Source of the DNA: Actinomycetota bacterium
GTDB taxonomy: Bacteria > Actinomycetota > Actinomycetes > Streptosporangiales > Streptosporangiaceae
NCBI GenBank assembly: GCA_019240215.1
Contig: JAFAYQ010000049.1
Location: 62,001 to 126,000, forward strand
Direction: 5' to 3'
Length of the DNA: 64,000 nucleotides
A program made the position numbers and the translations under genes. A model generated the notes under the pieces. That model did not search any database and was not told where the DNA came from. It saw nothing but the letters and a program-made list of their open reading frames with translations. Positions 27,882-35,626 of this stretch are shown piece by piece. Each line of letters starts with the position of its first letter. Within the stretch, counting starts at the first letter, position 1.

Positions 27882-27924
27882 CGGGCGGCCGAGGCCTCCA
27901 GCGCTTCCCGCGCCCCTTCGCTGA
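27133..27924 (+). CDS. second DedA-family membrane protein
   Basis: A 263-residue DedA protein with the complete motif set: YGYLAVFILMVAESACIPIPSELIM at the N-terminus, GNVVGSYLAWAVGRYGG near 58, and WFDRYGPRAVLIGRLLPVVRTFISLPAGLAAM near 98, with five to six hydrophobic stretches. After the last membrane segment (residues 172-192) comes a 65-residue Pro/Arg/Ser tail made by short direct repeats, which overlaps the convergent MBL gene. It probably recycles lipid carriers, as other DedA proteins do. The start ATG lies inside the over-long frame of the first dedA, with GAGCGAG upstream. Confidence 0.85.
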   Translation: MQHFIATYGYLAVFILMVAESACIPIPSELIMTLGGALAAGAVAGHHLSLTLVIVAGVAGNVVGSYLAWAVGRYGGQAALRRWGGRVWLREHDIEVATRWFDRYGPRAVLIGRLLPVVRTFISLPAGLAAMRPLKFGVYTTIGCIPWTAALAAAGYAVGASWQQIPNAFHAVTYVVAAIVVIAVLIGVWLFIRYRRADRRSGAHAASAPRRPTPRAPGAPSPTRPASPTRPARTRRLSLPAPRPAGTGCSGRPRPPALPAPLR

Positions 27925-28660
27925 TGGTGGGCGCCCAGCCGCCGTAGATCCGGTCGAACGCGAACGGCCGGACCGCGTCGAGGATCCCGCGGATCAGCGG
28001 CTCGGGCAGCGGCAGCCGGTTGGGTGCGCTCCAGATGAACGACAGCCGGTCCTCGCCCGGCGTGACGAAGATCGTGTCCCCGGTCAGCAGCGCCCCGGCC
28101 CCGCCGGCGGCCGCCGCCACGTGCACCACCGCGCTGCCGGGGAAGTGCCCGCCGCACTGGATCAGCGTCACGCCGGGCAGCACGTCCACCCGCCCGGCCC
28201 AGTACCGGATGGCCGGGTCCGGGTAGGTCACCCAGTCCCGGTCGGCCTCCGGGACCAGCAGCTCGGCGTCGAACGCGTGCGCCCAGTCCGCCATCGCCCC
28301 GTAGAAGTGCGGGTGGCTGGCGGTCACCGCGGTCAGCCCGCCCGCCGCCCGGACCTGCTCGATCGCCTGGTCGTCGACGAAGCCGGGCGGGTCCCACAGC
28401 AGGTTGCCCTGGCCGGTCTGGACGAGCAGGGCCCGCTGCCCGATGCCGACCGACGGGGTCACCCCGATCCCGAGCAGGCCGGGCTCCACTTCCCAGATCT
28501 CGGTATGCCGGTCACCGGCCACCAGCTCCTCGTGGGTGGTCCAGCGCTGACCGGACCTGGGCACCCACTGGCGCTCGTCCGCGCAGATCACGCAGGCCGC
28601 GGGCGGGTCGTCGCTTTCCGGGTAGTGGTTACCGCAGGTGGCACAGATCCAGGCGGGCAA
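27842..28660 (-). CDS. MBL-fold hydrolase with N-terminal rubredoxin-like zinc ribbon
   Basis: About 272 residues. The first 25 hold a CATCG...CVIC pair of Cys knuckles, typical of a small zinc or iron ribbon. A metallo-beta-lactamase fold follows with a partly degenerate motif (TASHPHFYGAMADWAH, in place of HxHxDH) and GDTIF near residue 184. Loss of part of the metal-binding His/Asp set suggests altered or no hydrolytic activity. TTG 28660 is chosen because GGGGAGG lies just before it. The 3' end overlaps the convergent dedA tail by 83 bases. The substrate is unknown. Confidence 0.75.
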   Translation of the reverse strand: MPAWICATCGNHYPESDDPPAACVICADERQWVPRSGQRWTTHEELVAGDRHTEIWEVEPGLLGIGVTPSVGIGQRALLVQTGQGNLLWDPPGFVDDQAIEQVRAAGGLTAVTASHPHFYGAMADWAHAFDAELLVPEADRDWVTYPDPAIRYWAGRVDVLPGVTLIQCGGHFPGSAVVHVAAAAGGAGALLTGDTIFVTPGEDRLSFIWSAPNRLPLPEPLIRGILDAVRPFAFDRIYGGWAPTISEGAREALEASAARYIQFLRGEAPED

Positions 28661-28713
28661 CGGGCCTCCCCAATAGTGCCGGCCCGATAAGACCAGCACC
28701 GCGAGGTCGCGGG

Positions 28714-29142
28714 TCAGCTGAAGTCCTCCGGGGTGAACGGGCGCGGCTCCACCAGCACCAGCCAGTTACCGGTGTTGTCACGCAGCACTGCCTCTACACC
28801 GTACGGCCGTTCGGACGGTTCCTGCAGGAACGTGACGCCCTTGGCGCTCAGCTCGGCGAACGTCTTCCGGCAGTCGTCGACCTTGAGGCCGAGCCCGCCG
28901 ATCTGGCCCTTCTCCAGCTGCTGGCGGATGAGCTGGGCCGCTTCGGGATCCAGCGGCGGCCCCGGCACCATCAGCGTGACCTCGAGCTCGGGCTGGCTGG
29001 GGTGGCCGATGGTGAGCCAGCGGTAGCCCTCGCCCATCGTCACGTCGGTACGGACTTCGAAGTTCAGGTTGTCCACGTAGAAGTCGCGGGCCTGGTCCTG
29101 GTCCAGGCAGAACACCGTGACCAGCGAGATATTGGTAATCAT
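28714..29142 (-). CDS. VOC-family (glyoxalase-like) protein
   Basis: A 142-residue VOC protein with two beta-alpha-beta-beta-beta halves: VTVFCLDQDQARDFYVDNLNFEVRTD at the start and GGLGLKVDDCRKTFAELSAKGVTF and LRDNTGNWLVLVEP in the second half. The family contains glyoxalases, dioxygenases and drug-binding proteins. The gene lies ten bases after an AraC-type regulator on the same strand, an arrangement that is common in actinomycetes and suggests control by it. Confidence 0.88.
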   Translation of the reverse strand: MITNISLVTVFCLDQDQARDFYVDNLNFEVRTDVTMGEGYRWLTIGHPSQPELEVTLMVPGPPLDPEAAQLIRQQLEKGQIGGLGLKVDDCRKTFAELSAKGVTFLQEPSERPYGVEAVLRDNTGNWLVLVEPRPFTPEDFS

Positions 29143-29152
29143 GGCTCCGACC

Positions 29153-29632
29153 CTAGGCCGGCCGGGCTGTCCTGGCTTCTCGCAGATTGCGAACTTGCTG
29201 GCCGCTGGCCCGGCCGAGCCGCCCGGGGCCGTGCATGAACAGGTAACAGCCGGGCACCCGGGGCCCGCCCAGCGCCGCCCACCGGTCCCGGTAGGCGGTC
29301 GGGGTCTCGCCCACCAGCTGCGTGAACCGGGTCGAGAACGAGCCGAGGCTGCTGAACCCGACCAGGAAGCAGATCTCGGTCACGGTCAGGTTCGCGCTCC
29401 GCAGCAGGTCCTGCGCCCGCTCCACCCGCCGCCGGGTCAGGTACCTGATCGGCGTCAGCCCGTAGGCGGCCTCGAAGCTGCGGGCGAAGTGGTACTTGGA
29501 CACCCCCGCCACCCGGGCCAGCCCGTCCAGGTCGAGCGCGCTGGCGTAATGCCGGTCGATGTGGTCGTGCGCCCGCCGCAGGTGCGGCAGCAGGTCGGCC
29601 GCCACTCCCGGCTTCGCCCCCGTCCGCGTCAC
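29153..29632 (-). CDS. AraC-family transcriptional regulator
   Basis: A 159-residue protein consisting of little more than the AraC DNA-binding domain. Two helix-turn-helix units are clear: LDLDGLARVAGVSKYHFARSFEAAYG and LTVTEICFLVGFSSLGSFSTRFTQLVGETPTAYR. No effector-binding cupin domain is present, so the signal may come through another protein. It starts at GTG and precedes the VOC gene in one transcript. Confidence 0.88.
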   Translation of the reverse strand: MTRTGAKPGVAADLLPHLRRAHDHIDRHYASALDLDGLARVAGVSKYHFARSFEAAYGLTPIRYLTRRRVERAQDLLRSANLTVTEICFLVGFSSLGSFSTRFTQLVGETPTAYRDRWAALGGPRVPGCYLFMHGPGRLGRASGQQVRNLREARTARPA

Positions 29633-29735
29633 CCCACCAGGGTAGAACCCGCCGCCGACGATCGGCCGCAGCGGTTACCCGAGCAGGCGCTGTTCCGCTT
29701 CCGTGGTGAGGCCAGGGGCGCGGGGCCGCCCCTGG

Positions 29736-29975
29736 CCAGGTGGCTTCCCGGTCCGGGTCGGCGACCCAGAGCGGGATTCCCATCCAGGGCTCCACGCCTG
29801 CGGCGAGCAACTGGGGAGTGGAGATCCAGCTGAGTTCCGCGGCGCTGCCGGTCACCGCGACGCATTCCCGGAGGAGTTCTCCGATCGGGACCCGGCGGCC
29901 GGTCGTGTTGAACACGCCGCCCAGGTTCCGGCGGCAGCGGTCCGCGATCCCCGCCGCCCCCGCGCTCCCGGCTCC
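29736..29975 (-). pseudogene. fragment of an NAD(P)-dependent reductase/epimerase
   Basis: Minus-strand codons give a stretch resembling the C-terminal third of an actinobacterial reductase of the extended SDR family: GGVFNTTGRRVPIGELLRE, then LSWISTPQLLAAGVEPWMGIPLWVADPD. No cofactor-binding N-terminus and no proper start are visible, and the homology stops abruptly on the 3' side with no stop codon. It therefore looks like the remains of a deleted gene between the AraC and PadR units. Confidence 0.6.
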
Positions 29976-30015
29976 CATCTCGATCCGTCCCCGAACCCCC
30001 TTGCCTGCCGCAACT

Positions 30016-30026
30016 ATACTCAGTAT
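30016..30026. promoter_or_regulatory. PadR-type operator
   Basis: ATACT-C-AGTAT (30016-30026) is a perfect palindrome in an AT-rich patch 34 bases before the padR start. ATAC/GTAT-type palindromes are typical PadR sites. Autorepression of the operon is inferred. Confidence 0.55.
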
Positions 30027-30059
30027 TATTCCGAGCATGATACGGATCGGAACGAGGCT

Positions 30060-30650
30060 GTGAGCGTCCGTCACGCGCTGCTGGCGCTGCTCAGCGAGGG
30101 GCCCAAGTACGGGCTCCAGCTGCGCGAGGAGTTCGAGGCCAGGACCGGCGAGGTGTGGCCGCTGAACGTGGGCCAGGTGTACACCACGCTGCAGCGGCTG
30201 GAGCGGGACGGGCTGGTGGAGTCGGACGGGTCCGGGGACGAGGGCCCGCAGAAGGGCTTCCAGATCACCGGGGCCGGCTCCGCCGAACTGGCCGGGTGGC
30301 TGCACACGCCGCCCGACCTGTCCTCGCCGCCTCGCGACGAGCTGGTCATGAAGGTCCTGGTCGCCACCCAGGTGCCCGGGGTCGACGTGCGCGAAGTGAT
30401 CCAGGCGCACCGCCGCTACCTGGTGCAGCTGATGCAGCAGTGGACGCGGATCAAGGAAGAAGAGGCCGGGGACGACCTGAACCTGGCCCTGGTGGTGGAC
30501 GCCGAGCTGTTCCGGCTCGACGCCGTCGTCCGCTGGCTCGACGCGGCCGACGGCCGCCTCAAGCGGGCCGCCGCCGATCCCGCCCCGGTGGCCGCGCCTG
30601 CTGCGGCTCCGCTGCCCCGGGTGCGGCGCCGGGCGGGGAGCCGGCGATGA
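30060..30650 (+). CDS. PadR-family transcriptional regulator
   Basis: A 196-residue regulator with the PadR N-terminal winged helix (VRHALLALLSEGPKYGLQLREEFEARTGEVWPLNVGQVYTTLQRLERDGLV) and a C-terminal helical dimerisation region (PRDELVMKVLVATQVPGVDVREVIQAHRRYLVQLM). It starts at GTG 30060. It ends in ATGA with a possible start of the ATPase frame, so it is coupled to the ABC genes that follow. This trio is a common actinomycete arrangement in which PadR represses its own efflux or envelope transporter. Confidence 0.88.
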   Translation: MSVRHALLALLSEGPKYGLQLREEFEARTGEVWPLNVGQVYTTLQRLERDGLVESDGSGDEGPQKGFQITGAGSAELAGWLHTPPDLSSPPRDELVMKVLVATQVPGVDVREVIQAHRRYLVQLMQQWTRIKEEEAGDDLNLALVVDAELFRLDAVVRWLDAADGRLKRAAADPAPVAAPAAAPLPRVRRRAGSRR

Positions 30651-30685
30651 CCGGAACCACGGGGGGTCAAGACAAGGAGACGGGG

Positions 30686-31408
30686 ATGTCCATACTGGAG
30701 CTACGCGGTGTAGCGAAGACCTACGGAGACGGCGCGGCCGAGGTGCACGCGCTCGACGGCGTCGACCTGACGGTGACGGCCGGCCAGATGGTGGCGGTGA
30801 TGGGGCCGAGCGGCTCCGGCAAGTCGACGCTGCTGACGATCGCCGGCAGCCTCGAGGAGCCCGACCGCGGCGAGGTCCTGGTGGCCGGCATGGCGCTGCG
30901 CGAGCTGTCCCGCAACGCCCGCGCCCGGCTGCGGCGGCGCACCGTCGGCTACGTGTTCCAGGACTTCAACCTGCTGCCCGGGCTGACCGCGGCCGAGAAC
31001 GTAGCGTTGCCGCTGGAGCTGGACGGGGTGCCGGGCCGCACCGCCCGCGGGGCGGCCCTGCGCGCGCTGGAGGAAGTGGGCCTGTCCGCCCGGGCGCCGC
31101 ACTTCCCCGACCAGCTGTCCGGCGGTGAACGGCAGCGGGTGGCGATCGCCCGGGCGGTGGCCGGGGAGCGGCGGCTGCTGCTGGCCGACGAGCCGTCCGG
31201 CGCGCTGGACTCGGGCAACGCCGAGGCGGTGATGCGGCTGATCCACAGCGCCTGCAAACGCGGGGTGGCGGCGGTGGTGGTCACCCACGACGCCCAGCTC
31301 GCCTCCTGGGCCGACCGGGTGGTGTTCCTGCGCGACGGGAAGATCGTCGACCAGACCATGCCGATGGCCGGCCCCGAGTCGCTGCTCAGCCAGGGCCAGA
31401 CGCCATGA
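30686..31408 (+). CDS. MacB-type ABC ATP-binding protein
   Basis: A 240-residue ATPase of the LolD/MacB/FtsE group. It has Walker A GPSGSGKST near residue 40, the Q-loop YVFQDFNLLPGLTAAENVALPLEL, signature LSGGERQR, Walker B LLLADEPSGALDSGN and a THDAQLASWADR switch. The ATG at 30686 has AAGGAG seven bases before it; an earlier ATG at 30647 overlaps the padR stop and would add 13 residues. The stop overlaps the permease start in ATGA. Confidence 0.9.
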   Translation: MSILELRGVAKTYGDGAAEVHALDGVDLTVTAGQMVAVMGPSGSGKSTLLTIAGSLEEPDRGEVLVAGMALRELSRNARARLRRRTVGYVFQDFNLLPGLTAAENVALPLELDGVPGRTARGAALRALEEVGLSARAPHFPDQLSGGERQRVAIARAVAGERRLLLADEPSGALDSGNAEAVMRLIHSACKRGVAAVVVTHDAQLASWADRVVFLRDGKIVDQTMPMAGPESLLSQGQTP

Positions 31409-33900
31409 GCACCATGCTGGACGACCGCCCGGCGACGGGGACCGGGAACGGGGGCGTTCCCGCGCGGCGGGCGGTGGTCCGCTGGGCCTGGCGGCTGTTC
31501 CGCCGCGAGTGGCGCCAGCAGCTGCTGGTGCTGGCGCTGATCACGGTGGCGGTGGCGGCCACGTTCCTCGGCGCGACCGTCGCCACCAACTCCCAGGGGC
31601 GGCCGGCCGGCACCTTCGGCACCGCCCAGGACCTGGCCAACTTCCACGGCAACGACCCGCACCTGGCCACCGAGATCGCCGCCCTGCAGCACCGCTGGGG
31701 CCGCACCGACGTGATCGAGAACCAGACCATCCAGTTCCCGGGCTCGACCGGCACCTACGACCTGCGCGCCCAGGATCCGCACGGCGCGTTCGGCCCGCCG
31801 ATGCTGTCGCTGATCCAGGGCCGCTATCCGGTCACGGCCGCCCAGGTGGCGGTGACGCCCGGGGTGGCCAGCCAGTTCGGCCTGCACGTCGGCCGCGCCT
31901 GGCGGGTGGGCGGCACGACCCGGACGGTGACCGGCATCGTCCAGAACCCGCAGAGCCTGCTGGACGAGTTCGCGCTGGTGCTGCCCGGCCAGGTGCGGGC
32001 GCCGACCACGGTCAGCGTGCTGTTCGACGCCCGTAACGTCCCGGCCCAGAGCCTCGGCCCCAACGTGGTGACCCGCCAGCAGGTCGCCTCCAGCAACCCG
32101 ATCAACCCCGAGACGATCACGCTGGCTCTGGCCACGCTGGGGATGCTGCTCATCGGCCTGGTCGCGGTGGGCGGCTTCACCGTGCTGGCCCAGCGGCGGC
32201 TGCGGTCGCTGGGCATGCTCGGCGCCCTCGGCGCCACCGACCGCCACGTCCGGCTCGTGGTCCGGGCCAACGGCGTGGTGGTCGGGGTGGCCGGCACCGT
32301 GCTCGGGGCCGTGCTCGGCTTCCTGGCCTGGGTGGCCTACCGGCCGCACGTGGAGAGCAGCTCGCACCACCTGATCGGGGTGTTCGCGCTGCCCTGGGTG
32401 GTGATCGGCCCGGCCATGGTCCTGGCCGTGCTGGCCACCTACCTGGCGGCCGGCCGCCCGGCCCGGTCCATCAGCCGGATCCCGGTGGTGGCGGCGCTGT
32501 CCGGGCGGCCCGCCCCGCCCAAGCAGGTGCACCGCTCGGCGATCCCGGGCGTCGTGATCGCCGCGGTCGCGTTCGGCCTGCTCGCCTACGCGGGCGCCAA
32601 CAGCGTCAGCACCAGCGGCCAGACGCCCGCGTTCGCGCCGCTGGCCATGATCGCCGGCCTGGTTCTGCTCGTGGTGGCGGTGATCCTGCTGGCCCCGCTG
32701 TGCCTGGCCCTGCTCGGCCGCCTGGCCGCGCACACGCCGGTCGCCGCCCGGCTGGCGCTGCGGGACCTGTCCCGCTACCGGGCCCGGTCCGGATCGGCGC
32801 TGGCCGCGATCAGCCTCGGCGTGCTGATCTCGGTGATCATCTCGGTCCAGTCATCGGCCCGGTTCGCGAACCCGCTCGACTACGCCGGACCCAACCTGAC
32901 CTCCAGCCAGCTCGTGGTCTACCCCCCGGGCGGGAACGGCCCGTCGGCCACCCCGCCCACCGCCAGCCAGCTCCAGGCCGCGCCGGCCGCCGCGCGCCAG
33001 CTCGCCGCCTCGCTCGGATCAGGCCGCGTGCTCGAGCTCGACCAGGCCGGGGCCACGCTGGAGCGCGCCGAGCCCGGCCGCAACTGGGACGGCCCGATCT
33101 TCGTCGCCACCCCGGCCCTGCTGCGGGCCTTCGGCATCCGGCCCGATCAGGTCCACGCCAACGCCGACATCCTCACCATGCGGCCCGGCCTGCCCGGGCT
33201 GTCCAAGATGCAACTGCTCTACGGGGTCAACAAGAATCCTGGCGGCGCCACCTCGTTCCCCTGCCCGCCTGGCCAGTGCCTGGCCAACCCGGTCATCCAG
33301 GGCGTCAGCGCGCTGCCGGCCGGCACCTCGGCCCCCAACACGGTCGTCACCGAGCACGCCGTGCACCAGCTCGGCCTGCACACCCAAGTGGCCGGCTGGT
33401 TCATCCAGACCGCCCACCCGCTGACCGCCGCTCAGATCAAGAGCGCGGAGGAGACCGCGGCGACCGCCGACATGACCGTCGAGACCAAGTCGAGCATCCC
33501 CTCCAACAACCAGATCGTCGACTGGGCCACCGTGTTCGGCCTGGTGCTGGCGCTCGGCATCCTGGCCATGAGCGTGGGCCTGATCCGCAGCGAGACCGCC
33601 TCCGACCTGCGCACGCTGACCGCGACCGGGGCCGGCGGCGGTACCCGCCGGGCCTTGACCGCGGTCACCGCCGGCGCCCTCGGCCTGCTCGGAGCGGTCC
33701 TCGGCACCGCCGCCGCCTACCTGGGCTCGGTCGCCTGGTTCGTCGACGACCGGTTCGAGGGTGGCCTGCACGCGCTGTCGGCCGTCCCCGTCACCGGCTT
33801 GCTGGTGCTGCTGGTGGCGATGCCGGTGGCCGCGGCGGCCGGGGGCTGCCTGTTCAGCGGGCGGGAGCCGGCCGCCCTCGGACGCCAGCCGATCGAATAA
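31405..33900 (+). CDS. FtsX-type ABC permease (two FtsX domains)
   Basis: An 831-residue membrane protein. One membrane segment lies near residues 40-58, followed by a MacB-like extracytoplasmic domain to about 230. Then come an FtsX bundle (about 235-370), further segments near 385-440, a second large periplasmic-like domain (about 480-700) and a final FtsX bundle near 705-815. Such double-domain permeases with a LolD-type ATPase act in envelope maintenance or peptide efflux rather than classic import. It is the last gene of the PadR operon. Confidence 0.88.
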   Translation: MSTMLDDRPATGTGNGGVPARRAVVRWAWRLFRREWRQQLLVLALITVAVAATFLGATVATNSQGRPAGTFGTAQDLANFHGNDPHLATEIAALQHRWGRTDVIENQTIQFPGSTGTYDLRAQDPHGAFGPPMLSLIQGRYPVTAAQVAVTPGVASQFGLHVGRAWRVGGTTRTVTGIVQNPQSLLDEFALVLPGQVRAPTTVSVLFDARNVPAQSLGPNVVTRQQVASSNPINPETITLALATLGMLLIGLVAVGGFTVLAQRRLRSLGMLGALGATDRHVRLVVRANGVVVGVAGTVLGAVLGFLAWVAYRPHVESSSHHLIGVFALPWVVIGPAMVLAVLATYLAAGRPARSISRIPVVAALSGRPAPPKQVHRSAIPGVVIAAVAFGLLAYAGANSVSTSGQTPAFAPLAMIAGLVLLVVAVILLAPLCLALLGRLAAHTPVAARLALRDLSRYRARSGSALAAISLGVLISVIISVQSSARFANPLDYAGPNLTSSQLVVYPPGGNGPSATPPTASQLQAAPAAARQLAASLGSGRVLELDQAGATLERAEPGRNWDGPIFVATPALLRAFGIRPDQVHANADILTMRPGLPGLSKMQLLYGVNKNPGGATSFPCPPGQCLANPVIQGVSALPAGTSAPNTVVTEHAVHQLGLHTQVAGWFIQTAHPLTAAQIKSAEETAATADMTVETKSSIPSNNQIVDWATVFGLVLALGILAMSVGLIRSETASDLRTLTATGAGGGTRRALTAVTAGALGLLGAVLGTAAAYLGSVAWFVDDRFEGGLHALSAVPVTGLLVLLVAMPVAAAAGGCLFSGREPAALGRQPIE

Positions 33901-33955
33901 ATCTCACCCAGGTGTGACACTCCCCACCGGCCCGGCGCTGTGCTGAGTAGGGAGC

Positions 33956-34010
33956 GGGCACCGGCGGCGGAGCGCCCGGGCGCAGTCGGGCGCCTCCGCC
34001 GCCGCTGCCC
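33956..34010. terminator. long imperfect hairpin after the FtsX permease gene
   Basis: GGGCA (33956-33960) pairs with TGCCC (34006-34010). Inside it a 16-base GGCGGCGGAGCGCCCG block (33963-33978) pairs with its complement at 33987-34003, apart from one bulged C. The structure is over 20 pairs long with no T tract. It could end the plus-strand operon before the convergent RNase Z gene. Confidence 0.6.
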
Positions 34011-34119
34011 GTACTCGGAGGCCGTGCACCGGATGGAGCCGGCCTTCAGCGGGGCGGCGCCCAGCGGCGGCGGAAATGGCAGGCCGCTGGTCCCGCTGGA
34101 CGCCGGCCCCGCCCGCCTT

Positions 34120-35067
34120 TCAGCCCCGTTCGCGACGGTGGGGCAGCGGCACCCGGTCGAGGTCGGCCGCCACCACGATCTCGCCCCCGAACACCGCGCC
34201 CGCCTGGTCCGCGAACCGGGCCGGATCCTCGTGGGCGTAACGCTGGGAGAAGTGGCTCAGCACCAGCGTCCGGACTCCGCCCGCGGCCGCGATCTGCCCG
34301 GCCTGCCGCGCGGTCAGGTGCCCGTAGGCCGGCGCGAGTTCGGCGTCGGTATCCAGGAACGTCGCCTCGCAGACGATCAGGTCGGCCCCGTCGGCCAGCG
34401 CGAAGGCGTTGTCGCAGAGCCGGGTGTCCATGATGAACGCGAACCGCTGGCCGGACCGCGGCTCGCTCACCTCGTCCAGGCGGATCAGCCGCCCCGCCGT
34501 CTCCAGGCTCCCGTCCCGGGCCAGCTGGCCCACGTCCGGCCCGCTGATCCCCAGCGCGGCCAGCCGGTCCGGCCGCATCCGGCGGCCGTCGGGCTCGGTC
34601 AGCTGGTAACCGATCGTCGGCACCCGGTGCGACAGCGGCCGGGCGATCAGCCGCCAGGCGCCGGTGTCGGCCAGCACGGTGTCGGCCAGTACCGCCGGAT
34701 CCGCCCCGGCCGGGGACTCCCGGAGGGCGGCGACGTTGTGGAAGTAGGCCGCGTGCCGCAGGTGGCCGAAGTACTCCTGCCCCTCGGCCGGATAGTGGCA
34801 GACGACGTCGTGCGCCACCCGGTCCAGCCCGATCCGCCCGAGCACGCCCGGCAGCCCCAGGCAGTGGTCGCCGTGGAAGTGGGTCACGCAGATCCGGGTG
34901 ATCTCGCTGGCCCGCACCCCGGCCAGCAGCATCTGCCGCTGGGTGCCCTCGCCCGGGTCGAACAGCAGGCCCTCGCCGTCCCAGCGCAGCAGGTAGCCGT
35001 TGTGGTTGCGGGTCCGCGTGGGTGCCTGGCTGGCGGTGCCCAGGATCACCAGTTCCCGGCCGGCCAC
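34120..35067 (-). CDS. ribonuclease Z (tRNase Z-like)
   Basis: A 315-residue MBL-fold nuclease of the RNase Z type. It has the zinc motif [13 protein letters not shown] near residue 63, the [19 protein letters not shown] region near 94, a [11 protein letters not shown] segment near 146 and a later D of [11 protein letters not shown] near 214; SHFSQRY near 270 carries the C-terminal His. These enzymes trim tRNA 3' ends, or related phosphodiesters in some paralogues. It starts at GTG four bases after the acetyltransferase stop and is the last gene of a GH127-GNAT-RNase Z operon. Confidence 0.85.
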   Translation of the reverse strand: MAGRELVILGTASQAPTRTRNHNGYLLRWDGEGLLFDPGEGTQRQMLLAGVRASEITRICVTHFHGDHCLGLPGVLGRIGLDRVAHDVVCHYPAEGQEYFGHLRHAAYFHNVAALRESPAGADPAVLADTVLADTGAWRLIARPLSHRVPTIGYQLTEPDGRRMRPDRLAALGISGPDVGQLARDGSLETAGRLIRLDEVSEPRSGQRFAFIMDTRLCDNAFALADGADLIVCEATFLDTDAELAPAYGHLTARQAGQIAAAGGVRTLVLSHFSQRYAHEDPARFADQAGAVFGGEIVVAADLDRVPLPHRRERG

Positions 35068-35071
35068 GGCG

Positions 35072-35626
35072 TCAGGCCGTCATCTCGCCGGGCGACCAGG
35101 ACCGGGGCCCGGCTGGATCGGCCGGACTGTCATGATCATCCATAAAGAGCTGCCACCAGCCCACGTCCCGCCAGGCTCCGAGCTTGTATCCCACCTGGCG
35201 GAACGTCCCGACCGGCTCGAACCCGAGCGCCTCGTGCAGGCCCACGCTGGCCGGGTTGGGCAGCGCGATCCCGGCCAGCAGCGACCGGTAGCCCAGCTCC
35301 CGGACGGCCGGGATCAGCCGTTCGTACAGCTGGCGGCCGACCCCCCGGCCCCGGTAGCCCGGGTCCAGGTACACCGAGCAGTCGGCCGACCAGCGGTAGG
35401 CCGCCCGGGCCCGGTGGGCCGCGGCGTAGGCGTAGCCGGCCACCCGGCCGCCGTCGTCGGCCACCAGCCACGGCAGCCGGGGCCGGGCCGCCATCCGGCG
35501 GCTGATCTCGTCGGCGGAGGGCGGCTCCTCCTCGAAGGAGATGGCGGTGCCGGTGACCACCGGGGCGTAGATCGCCGCCATCGCCGCCGCGTCGGCCGGG
35601 GTCGCCGCCCGCACCGTGATCGTCAT
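35072..35626 (-). CDS. GNAT N-acetyltransferase, phosphinothricin-acetyltransferase-like
   Basis: A 184-residue GNAT enzyme. The N-terminal [33 protein letters not shown] is typical of the phosphinothricin/methionine-sulfone acetyltransferase branch. The CoA-binding motif [15 protein letters not shown] lies near residue 89, with the [32 protein letters not shown] end. Such proteins acetylate amino-acid-like antimetabolites. The ATG follows the GH127 TAG with no gap. Confidence 0.85.
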   Translation of the reverse strand: MTITVRAATPADAAAMAAIYAPVVTGTAISFEEEPPSADEISRRMAARPRLPWLVADDGGRVAGYAYAAAHRARAAYRWSADCSVYLDPGYRGRGVGRQLYERLIPAVRELGYRSLLAGIALPNPASVGLHEALGFEPVGTFRQVGYKLGAWRDVGWWQLFMDDHDSPADPAGPRSWSPGEMTA

